DNA of 64,000 nucleotides from Capitella teleta. Taxonomy: Eukaryota > Annelida > Polychaeta > Capitellidae. Shown one piece after another: positions 24,531-34,421 of this stretch (within the stretch, counting starts at the first letter, position 1; every line of letters starts with the position of its first letter). The notes under the pieces are model-generated. The model made no database searches. It had not been told where the DNA came from and saw only the letters and a program-made list of their open reading frames with translations. The DNA is taken from positions 179,969 through 243,968 of the forward strand of contig KB295123.1 of assembly GCA_000328365.1 (NCBI GenBank), in the 5' to 3' direction. The position numbers and the translations under genes are program-made.

Positions 24531-27500
24531 TGAGATAACAATTACTCTGCTGTTAAAACCCCATTAGATAATTGCCGGAAAAGCACAATCGTGTGAATGG
24601 GGTGAGCGAGCGACGTCTGGTTACTCATAGTGTTATCATAACTCATGAGGCCCCGGGTTCCTCTATCAATGCAGCAAAGTATATGAGCACAATGCACCAT
24701 TGCTTCGAAAAGAATTACATGCTGGTAATTTAGTTATTTTAATAGCACCACCAAGAAATTTGATCATTTATTGCAGTTTGGGTGGACTACAAAGTTGAAG
24801 CTTAAATTGAAGCCAAATTTCATCAGTTGTGTGTGCATATAGTTGCAATATGCACAACTGTTGTGACCTTTGTGTTATATTATAGGGCAAGGGTTAACTG
24901 AGTACAATAGTTAAGAATACACTTTCATAACAATGGAGAAACAACCCTAGTAGCTAATAATCGGAAGTATTTGTCTAAATCATGTGCTAACGACATTGAA
25001 TGTCGCCCACCTGTGAATTGCTTAATTTGTTTTTGCAATCAGATTCTGGAACACCAGCACCGGAATTCCAACCAGCGCAACATAGTGACAAATATTCCAA
25101 CGGTATCAGTAGCACATTATATGCTAGTAGATGTATGGACTCTACCTGTGCATCAATGTCATTGAAGAGGCCCTCTGTTCATTTCGGAACCTTTTTAGGT
25201 CGATTCTATGGGCTTTTGTGAGTTAAGTGATAAGAGACCTTTTTTTAATTTGGCCAACTGTGGATGATATTCAAGACAAATTGTAAGAATAATTTCCTGC
25301 TCAGACAGAATAGCTTGAAATGAGATGAGTGCGAGATTTCTTTTATGAGAACTGCTGAAAGATCTGCTCACTTGACGGTTTCCATTGTTAAAAAATGATA
25401 ATTACTTTTATGTCGTCACGACAGTATGAAATCGAACGGGAGAAGTAAGCGAGATTTCAATTTTTTCAAATCGATGTATCTAGGAATTAGCTCACAGCAA
25501 GCGTACTGTCTGAAACTATGTCAGTCAAAAGGCGTATTTGTCTTTTGGGATGCATCCTCTTTCATCCGTTATTAGTTCAAAACAATCAGATGCTCTTAAA
25601 GTTGTTGATGGGATTTCAAACAGGTTCAAAATAGTGAAGCATATACAGGCAGGCCTTTAGTTCATCTTTAATTTGTTGAGGAAGATGATGTAATGGACAG
25701 GTCCCCGTGGTCCCAGTGAGTATCGGGATGTTTGTTTTACCGGTGACTGTGTTTAGGTAGGAAATGTTTTCAATCGTTTTTAATCTGTAAAAAAATGCAT
25801 AAAGTCCCATTATTGAGTGTTTGCAATCACTTTGAGCGGACAACAATTTTGCGCAAAAGCTGACACGTAGCATATTTATTGAGAAGTGTCTTGTGCTGCC
25901 ACACTTGTGTTTCTTGCACATTAAAAAAGCAGACGAAATTGTGTTTGAGAAGAACTGCATATCTGAGAAGTAAAAGTATTTTTTTTTTTTTTTTTTTTTT
26001 TTTTTCGTGAGATGAACCAAAGCAGGGAACGCTTCAGTGAGCAGATGTCATGCTACTGTACATTACAAAAACACACTGCACCCAAGAACGTAAATCACTA
26101 CTCTACCTTCTTTGACTGCACCTGGGAAGGAAATCAGGATTCATAATGTAATGCATCATAACGTACTGACCCCCCTCCCCCCTCCCAACCCCCGAGCTTG
26201 GCTATACTGTATTGTGGGTTTCTTTGATCAAAGTCAAAACGTTCTCTGAGCTCATTCTTCTGCGATGCTCTCAATCCACGATGACGTGGATTGTGATTGT
26301 GATTAAGGTCACTGTTGATACCTATTGACTCCCACTCATCATGCATCTTATATACTAGTAAAGCACCAAGCATTCCATTTTACACGAATTTCACACCTAC
26401 ACATATATTTTCACCTCGTTATTATTATTATTGTCTGAGGCAAAAAGGTCTCATTAGTTCCATCCATTTCTTTGATTTCCTAACTGATGCGTTTTCCCCT
26501 GAAGTTTACATTCCTCGGAGGTTTGTGTTGCTAATTATTTAGATATGTTTCCATATATAGATGGATATTTCGACACCAACATTCAGAATTTAATATTACA
26601 TAATCAAAGGTCATTTATTCAAATATGTTAAACCTTTTTTTTTTTTTTTTTTTTTCCAAGCTGGCACTGCTGTTCAAATACATGTACGATATAATAATGA
26701 TTAAAAACATTAAGCAAAAAGTGACTGAGATAAAAAAAAGAGAGGTAAAAACAAGATAAAACACGATAAAAAGGTAAAAATATGAGTAAAATGAGCTGTG
26801 TATAATGAGCAAAACCTTATAAAAACAGTGATAAAAGGTGTTTTCAGTCTGTGCGAGAGTTTTCATCATTTCCTATAAAAGAACATAAGAAAAAAAGTGT
26901 TCTATTTAATGACCACTATGTATTCCAATGGTCGATCTGCCTTATTACCATAACAACGGAGTTAAGCCAAGCGTGTGTCTTCCTGGAAATCAATCCATAA
27001 GCATGCTTTCATTTCCCGGAAAATGTCCCCCAAAACTAAAGATCACTCGCGGTGTTTTTTCCCTCTCAAAATTGTTTATTGATGAGCATTCGATTATTGC
27101 TGAAGATTGGGAATCAATTCATGCTCAGTTGGGATTTGTGGATCGTCTGCAAATATTTCTTCAAGCAGAAAGCTCAATTTATGATCGTAGTGTCGCTGAT
27201 CATTGATCATACAACTTAGGAGCGGATGACATCGAAAGGCATTTGATCCAGACCATGATTGGATTGTGAACTTTATTGTTGGATTTCAGGTTTGTTTACA
27301 ATTGTTTTATTCTTTTAATTTACATACAATTTGTTAAAATTTAAGACTAAAAACGATATGAAACAGAAGTGACACTGTTACGATGATTCCATCTCATCTA
27401 TTTTATTTGAAAATTAGTTCAATTTAACAATTAGCTGTGTACGATATTTACTCCCGTCGAATTAGCTACAAAAAATGGGGGAACCTAGAACTAATTCCAA

Positions 27501-27955
27501 CAGAATTTCTTTTGGTGCAATGACTACAATCTGCTACCTTAATTTTTGTGCCTAGTAAGTCAGAAAAAAAAACAAGCGCATCAAAATCCGAATTGGGGAG
27601 GATATAATTTTCGGAGTTTAACGTAAATTTCACAGAGTGGTACCCAGTGAACATTTTGGTACTTCTTATTTGACGTTATGTGCATAAATGTCGATACCAA
27701 GAGAAACGAAAGAATTTTTATTTGAAAAACACTTGAAATAATTTTTGAACGCAACACATATCATATACGCATTATTCGAGTACCAATTGCAGGAGATTTG
27801 GTGTTATATAAAAGGTCCAACCATTCGGGAAGTGACAATACCCCTCTTTACGATTTATTTGACCCCCTACCGTCTTAAAACAGTATATCTGCTTCCTTTA
27901 GTTACATTTTACATTGTAAATGTTTGCCGAATCTTCAGCTCCACGTTGGCTCAAA
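24531..27955. other. Spacer between the inverted gene copies, right part
   Basis: Contains a MITE copy (25166-25595), two homopolymer T runs (near 25979-26005 and 26635-26656) and no recognisable gene. The sequence immediately before the copy B ATG does not resemble that before copy A. Confidence 0.5.
25166..25595 (+). mobile_element. MITE-like dispersed repeat, copy 1
   Basis: Closely matches 37988-38348 along most of its length, starting with a shared CTCTGTTCATTTCGGAAC-type end. It carries an extra insertion of about 70 bases. TTAA follows the right end and TTGA precedes the left, and the ends are degenerate inverted repeats. It has no coding capacity, so it is a non-autonomous DNA element. 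Confidence 0.65.
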
Positions 27956-30900
27956 ATGAGGCTACAAATCCGGAAGTTACGGCAGAGGAATCGTGCAGCA
28001 GCAGCCGCCAAACGATCAGCTGCATCAGCTAATTCAAAAAACAGGAAGGCAAACTGTAGCAAGAGCGGCAGCTGGAGGGAGCACTACTGCTTCCTCACAG
28101 CTGCCGACTTCCCTGGCGACCGGCGAGGTGACGTCACACTTCCTCACGTGTGGCAAGGCTTCAAAGAGAAGACAACCGCTCACGGTGTGCCCCACATCGA
28201 TCAAGCCAGAGGTGAGAGCATTCTGGGATAGCCAGTACTCACTGACCTGAGGCTTGAATGTCGCAGGTGTCATCAAGCGTTCTTTCTGGTCGCTCATCAC
28301 AGCCCTGATGATCAGTGGTCTGGCCTACAACCTCTACTCCATCAGCAGGCTCTACTTCCGCTACCCAGTCGATGTAACCATTCGTCTGCTTCACCAATCC
28401 GAGTTGAACTTCCCTGCGGTGACCGTGTGCAACATGTCGCCTCTAAAGCAATCGGCCGTTGACGCCAGCGCCTCGCAAGCGCAGTCCCTTCGCAGAAGAA
28501 AGAAACGAGCGACTGTACCATCAAAAGGTATTCACCCTTGCAGATATTATACCTGTACCCTGGCTGCCATGTTATGCCTTGCAGGTGATTGTGATGGAAA
28601 CTGGTGCGTGTATAACGGAGCCTCGTACAAGGTTCTTAGAGGAAAAAAGTACAATGACGCCAAAGACGAATGTGTCCAAGAGGGAGGACATCTTGCAAGC
28701 GTCCTGAGCCAAATCGAACAGGATTTCATCGACATTCACAGGTTTGTTTTTGAACATTACCAATCTTGACCATTTTCCATCTCGACCATTCTCCATTTTG
28801 ACAATTCACCCTCTTGACTATTCTCCGTCGATATTTTTGATAGCATTATGATGATGAAATCAGTAAGAGAAATAAAACAGACTGTTTAATAAATAAAAAT
28901 TACGAAGCATATGCATTTTAGCTATTCTAGGAGATTCGACATCTCCAATGAAAATGGCTCCACTTATTTTAACAGGATAGGCGAAATTTGGATTGGTTTA
29001 AGAAGACCAGATAAATCAGGGAAGACTGGAATCTGGGTTTGGGAAGATTCAGGATTAACACCATCGCAAACGGGTTATCTCAATTGGCAATCTGGAAGGC
29101 CCACACCTAAAGGAGACTGCGTTGAAATTGGCAAATTTGGATGGAAAAATTCTCCATGCGGACAACAAAATTTCGCACTCTGCAAAAAAGGTATGTTGAG
29201 CGTGACCTACAATGTCATATAATCTAATGAGTGTCACAAATGTTCATACAAAGGGAAGTTCATCAGCACAACTGAAAAATTAGTGGAAGAGACAACCACA
29301 AGAGAATTTACAGCACAGACAACACCAGTTGAGACAACAGTGCACACTACAATGCCAGAAACTACAGTACAGACCACAATGCCAGAGACTACTGTACACA
29401 CCACAATGCCAGAAACTACTGTACACACCACAATGCCAGAGCTACTGTACACACCACAATGCCAGAGACTACAGTGCACACCACAATGCCAGAAACTACA
29501 GTGCACACCACAATGCCAGAAACTACAGTGCACACCACAATGCCAGAAGCTACAGTGCACACCACAATGCCAGAGACTACTGTACACACCACAATGCCAG
29601 AAATTTCTGAACACACCACAATGCCAGAAACTACAGTGCACACCACAATGCCAGAAGCTACAGTACACACCACAATGCCAGAGACTACTGTACACACCAC
29701 AATGCCAGAAGCTACAGTGCACACCACAATGCCAGAGACTACTGTACACACCACAATGCCAGAAATTACTGAACACACCACAATGCCAGAAACTTCTGAA
29801 CACACCACAATGCCAGAAACTACAGTGCACACCACAATGCCAGAGACTACTGTACACACCACAATGCCAGAAATTACTGAACACACCACAATGCCAGAAA
29901 CTACAGTGCACACCACAATGCCAGAAGCTACAGTGCACACCACAATGCCAGAGACTACTGTACACACCACAATGCCAGAAACTACAGTGCACACCACAAT
30001 GCCAGAAGCTACAGTGCACACCACAATGCCAGAGACTACTGTACACACCACAATGCCAGAAATTTCTGAACACACCACAATGCCAGAAGCTACAGTGCAC
30101 ACCACAATGCCAGAAGCTACAGTGCACACCACAATGCCAGAGATTCATTGCCTACTACAAAACCAGAATCTACAGTACTTACCACAGACGACAACAATGC
30201 AGTTGCTACGACTCAACAAGTATCCACAGTTGAGCGTACAATGACAGAAACTGAAGATGCCACTGCACAACAAAAAACTACAAAACAAACTGCACAAACA
30301 GGAACTACAACACAAACCACTAAAACAGGAACTGCAGCAGAAACTACACAAACAGAAAGTAGTCTACACACAACGCAGCCTGGAACTACAGGTCTCACCT
30401 TACAGTATGATCAAACAACAATGCAATTTCAGTATCGTACAGAGAATGCTGAGCAATCTTGCTGCTGCACATGCTGCTTCACTTCACAATATTCACCAAA
30501 CACCTGCAACCAATGCTCTGCACGGTCCTTAGAAGATGCTTCCAGCTGTGCATCAGATCCAACCACACCTCCAACCTCTCCACCATCAACAACAACTTCG
30601 TCGCCACTCCCTACCACCACGACCGTTGCACCTACACCAAAACCCATCAACGGTAGCAAGTTTCCTGAGCGAGTTGAAACTCGAGAGGACTTTCAAAAAG
30701 AAGAGGTGCTCACAGAGGAGTTGGCAGACATTCCAGTGGAGAGCAAAAGTGTGCTAGGCTTCAGTGCCACCGACCTCATTCTCGATTGTCAATTTGCAGG
30801 TGTCGAGTGTTTTCCTAGGTCAGCACAGTAGACACAACGCAGATAAAATTTATTTACAAGTGTATTGTTTATTTGCAGCACATTCTCGACGTTTTATAGT

Positions 30901-32484
30901 GCTGTCCATGGTAACTGTTATATCTTCAATTCTGGCTGGAATTCAAGCATTCCACTTATGCAGTCAACTAAAGTAGGCCGTAGATACGGTATAAATACAG
31001 TGATGCAAGTTGTCAGTCCAGCAATTCAGTTTGATCGTTTGAAGGCTTGCATATGATCATCAATATTGACCAAGATGACTATGTGAAGGAAGTGGGTGAC
31101 ACTGCAGGCATCCGCATGGTAGCTCACCCACAGACCCGCATGCCATTCCCAGAAGATGAAGGCATCACTGTTAGCCCTGGTCACTCCACCTCTATTGGGC
31201 TCAGACAGGTCGGTCAGGCATTCTGTTCATTAAAAATCTGATGACATTTGCTCAGGTGCAAATTGGACGTAAACCTTATCCTTACGGCAACTGCACTTTA
31301 CCAGAACTGAAGAACATCACCCGAAATGTTTATGAGGAGCTGTACAACGTTCAATACAGCACTACAGTGAGTATAAGTCTGGTATTCCTTGGGGTTATTT
31401 GAACTCTTATCTTGGAGGGATGTCAAAGGACGTGCTACCAGCAATACGTCATTGATAAGTGCGGATGTGGAGACCCATACTACCCAATGCACGGAGCAGC
31501 ATTTGGCCAAACGAAGGTTTCGTCTTGCCAGACTTCCAACATTACACAAGGTGATCCAATGGCTTTGTGGTTCATATTCTTCTACGACTTCTGCTGTTTC
31601 AGATGATTGCAAATACGAAGTGAAACGAAAGTTTGCAGCCAAAGAACTGACCTGTCACTGCCCAGCTTCCTGTGCGTGAGTACTCAGGTAATCCTGTGAT
31701 TTGTTTTCAAATTTTGCATACTTTGTTCACAGAGATGTCATGTACTCGCTAGAAGTTTCATTAGGAAAGTGGCCTTCGGAAGTTCAAAAGGTTTGAAAGT
31801 TTTATGGAATTCACTGTGTGAAATTCATTGCATGTGAAATGGTCACTTTATATGAGCCAAATAAAAAAAGAAAAAGCTAAATGCAAACCGTTTTTTAGGA
31901 AGCTACCTTCAAGAAGTTATCTGAGAAGATGGGCTCGGGCGTGCTAAGCCCAGACTACAATTACGCAGATAATCTGATTAAACTCGAAGTATATTATGAA
32001 GAGTTCAACTTTGAGCAGATCGATGAGCGACCTTCTTACACAGTAAGTGGCCTTGACCCCTGTCACCTACTTCCAATCGTTGCTAATGTTGCAGATGTGG
32101 AGTTACATGTCTGACGTGGGCGGCGTTCTTGGCCTATGGATCGGATTTTCCCTCATGACAGTCTTTGAGTTCATTGAACTTGCAGCTGACATCATTGTTT
32201 GGATTGCTGCCAAGAAGTACTCAAATGCCAAGAAGACAACACCAGTTGAGGACATCACTGAGAAGAAGCAAGATTTGAGCAGCGACAATGACCATGCAAT
32301 GGACCCATTCTGCGCACCCTACTTCCTTTCTTCTGAGCCCTCTGCCCCATCTTACCCCTCTGAAACTCCGCCTCCCGCGTATGTCTCGCGGCCAACCAGT
32401 GTGGCTTCATACTCCAGTATGTCACGGAAGTCCGCTTGGCGTGCAAGTCGGTCCAGATGTACCTCGGGTCACTCAGAATCCTAA
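27956..32484 (+). CDS. DEG/ENaC channel with inserted C-type lectin and Thr-rich stalk (copy B)
   Basis: Thirteen exons mirror copy A: 27956-28211, 28267-28527, 28585-28741, 28922-29190, 29254-30818, 30879-30988, 31045-31208, 31256-31366, 31418-31550, 31603-31675, 31733-31790, 31899-32042, 32095-32484. The order is the same: HG motif, TM1, FPAVTVCN, RRRKKR, lectin domain (WIGL), Thr repeats, SCCCTCC cluster, DLILDCQF, GNCYIFNSG, TM2 with GLWIGFS, PPPAY tail. The lectin domain differs strongly from copy A: EPN is absent (GRPTPKGDC) and WKNSPC replaces the WND region. The stalk unit is TTVHTTMPE. One base is missing from a repeat unit near 29441 and the frame changes again near 30145, so exon 5 has no single open frame. 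Causes could be assembly error in the array, unseen splicing or decay. Downstream exons are intact. Confidence 0.85.
29331..30140 (+). repeat. 27-base minisatellite coding TTVHTTMPE (copy B stalk)
   Basis: About 30 units of 27 bases in exon 5 of copy B, encoding TTVHTTMPE with TSEH, ITEH and ATVH variants. The unit length equals that of copy A but the sequence is unrelated, so the arrays expanded independently. The frame shifts once inside (about 29441). Confidence 0.95.
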
Positions 32485-34060
32485 TTGGCCATTCTACCGA
32501 GGATACTCGATGAAATTACTCGCGATCAAGTATTCATTTGAAAATTTTGAACAGTATGTTTACAATGCAATGGAATCGTTAAGTAGACTTTTGTCCGCAA
32601 TTAGTTTATGCTTGACATATACACCGCAGTTTGCAACGACGTTTAATGCGGAAAGAGACATTAAAACCACCTACACATTCAACAGAATTGTGGACTTTTT
32701 CATTGATGAAGCTCACCGAGGACATGGCAAACTATCTCACATGCACTTAGTTTACAGAGTACATGGTTCATGATTATCTTGTGTACACTTTATATTGTAA
32801 TTCAGTCGCTTACAGGTAAATGAGTAGCAGTTCCTGATTTAGGCTTATTTCCACTTAAGATCAAAATAACCTCGCTGATAAACTTGCCCATCTGAATTTG
32901 TAAATTTTCAAGTATTGGAAGTAATGAGAGGCAGTTTTGTGTGTGAGCTATATCATAGAAGAAGCATGATGTGAGTGGCCATGTAGATAAAACTCTGTGG
33001 GGCGATGTCTCTCGGCTCAAAAGAAAATTTTCCAAATTCTCGACGGTTGGCTCGAGTGCCCGTCCCCTCTTAACAGGTGTTTCCCCAATACCGAAAAATG
33101 ACCAAAAATTGCCGTCAACACGATCATACTTTTTTTACACCAGAAATCGAATAGCTCAGTCGGTTTTACGGCAATCCTATGCCGACCGTGGAGGTCGAGG
33201 TCCCTGGTTCGAGACCCAATTGGGCCACGGGCGTTATGATTGTGAATTTTAATTGTAATTCGTTATATTTATAATTCTTTGGTTACTCTGCAGTGCTCCC
33301 CAACTGCGTAACAAGGCCGGCGCTGTGTCTATGGTGGTATGCCGAATAAAGAACCCTTGGGATTTTGGAGTGTCTACGTACAGAACGACTCTGCACGTAG
33401 CAAAAGCCCTGGGCAAGCTTTTTGCTCTGCTATGACACGCGCTATTATCCACTTAGCGAGACGCCAATACAGCATAAGAAAAGGTGCATGCATATATACA
33501 TGCGTGATTTCCTCAATAATGATACCAAACATACTTGCCACGTGTCCACTCCAAATGATGCAAGTTAACAGCTAAGCAATTGAAGGCAATTCCAAACAGA
33601 ATGACATTTGGTCCACTGTTTTAGTGGGAATTAACCCTGGCACTCACCATAAAAAGTGTTAACTTCAGCGTTTGCTAGCTCCATGTTGAGGTGAGCTCAA
33701 ACTCCGAGTGAATGACTGGAGTCAGTGCGTGGACGATGGTGAAGTATTCATCAGTAGCAGATTCCTCCGTTGGGTTTTATCGATAGGAGTAGTGGGAAAC
33801 ACGGATCCTGGGCTTCTGTTCTGGTGCCGAAATATTACTTTTCAAGGCATACTGTAGACATTTGTATGGCTGTGTGACATGGGATTTGACCAACCTGTCC
33901 ATTAATAGATTTTGTATATCAGGAAATGTATTTGAAAACTTTGAAAACGTTCAAATATAACTCACTGTTATCTCCTGCCATCCCTGTACCAAGATCAACT
34001 AATAGTCATTATTTTAATCAACAGGATAGCAAAATTTGCTCATTCAGTCAGTAAAAGCAG
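32485..34060. other. Intergenic with one SINE
   Basis: No gene was recognised after copy B. A tRNA-derived SINE lies at 33140-33250; the rest has no clear coding or repeat structure. Confidence 0.5.
33140..33250 (+). mobile_element. tRNA-derived SINE
   Basis: A perfect polymerase III A box (TAGCTCAGTCGG, 33152-33163) and B box (GGTTCGAGACC, 33206-33216) are spaced as in a tRNA. The flanks do not fold into a mature tRNA acceptor stem, and a non-tRNA tail follows, containing GGGCGTTATGATTG. That indicates a SINE head rather than a functional tRNA gene. Confidence 0.7.
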
Positions 34061-34069
34061 CAATCCGCT

Positions 34070-34076
34070 TATAAAA
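34070..34076 (+). promoter_or_regulatory. TATA box before candidate secreted gene
   Basis: TATAAAA lies 40 bases upstream of an ATG that opens a signal peptide. Confidence 0.45.
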
Positions 34077-34115
34077 TATTTACCGAGGGGTTTTGTCGGA
34101 TTTTTGCATCGCGCA

Positions 34116-34421
34116 ATGCGTCTGCAATTATTGCTAATAGTTCTGTGTACCATTGTCATTGTCAGTCAGTAAACGACCCCAGCGCATTAACGTCAGGATT
34201 CAGATGGACGGGCTTGCTGACCCAGTTCTCGGAAATTGCCAGCCACGGTTACACCATTCTCCAGGTGTATTAAGTGTTCATATTTCGATAATATTGGCTC
34301 GATTGTCGGTGAGAACCGACAACAATTTGAAGAAAAAACTGCGTCAAGTTGTTACCCATCGGCGTGCGTAATTGCAGTGCAGTGTATATTTTGTATTATA
34401 CTGAGCAACAATGGAAACTAA
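34116..34421 (+). CDS. Candidate small Cys-rich secreted protein (possibly partial)
   Basis: Exon 1 (34116-34168) encodes a strong signal peptide, MRLQLLLIVLCTIVIVSQ, and ends at a GTAAAC donor. Exon 2, starting at an acceptor at 34226 or at 34265 (both give the same frame), encodes CIKCSYFDNIG and a few more cysteines up to a stop at 34421. A C-x2-C directly after the signal peptide is how Ly6/uPAR (three-finger) domains begin, but the full ten-cysteine pattern and terminal CN are not seen. A further exon may follow a donor near 34370. The assignment is tentative. Confidence 0.35.

Larger units (their letters stand above)
17564..32484. repeat. Large inverted duplication (two channel-gene arms)
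   Basis: Arm 1 is 17564-21484 and arm 2 is 27956-32484, inverted about a spacer of about 6.5 kb. Exons 1, 2, 6-9, 12 and 13 and some introns are nearly identical; the 60-base intron after exon 5 shows only a few differences. Exons 3, 4, the repeat array and exon 10 are divergent. Similarity ends close to the start codon and shortly before the stop. Confidence 0.9.

Noticed and set aside
28342-28524. Reverse-strand frames shared by both duplicated arms
   Set aside because: Duplicated only because the arms are duplicated; they lie opposite the TM1/palm coding exon.
19796-30140. Regular direct repeats that might suggest a CRISPR array
   Set aside because: Units are contiguous 27-base minisatellites without unique spacers, inside exons of an animal gene.
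19833-30148. Long Cys/Val- or Cys/Gln-rich open frames opposite or beside the repeat arrays
   Set aside because: Any 27-base repeat without a stop is open in several frames; these are shadows of the Thr-rich coding frame.
32288-32773. 161-residue frame running past the copy B stop
   Set aside because: Starts as the wrong frame of the last channel exon and continues into intergenic DNA without similarity.
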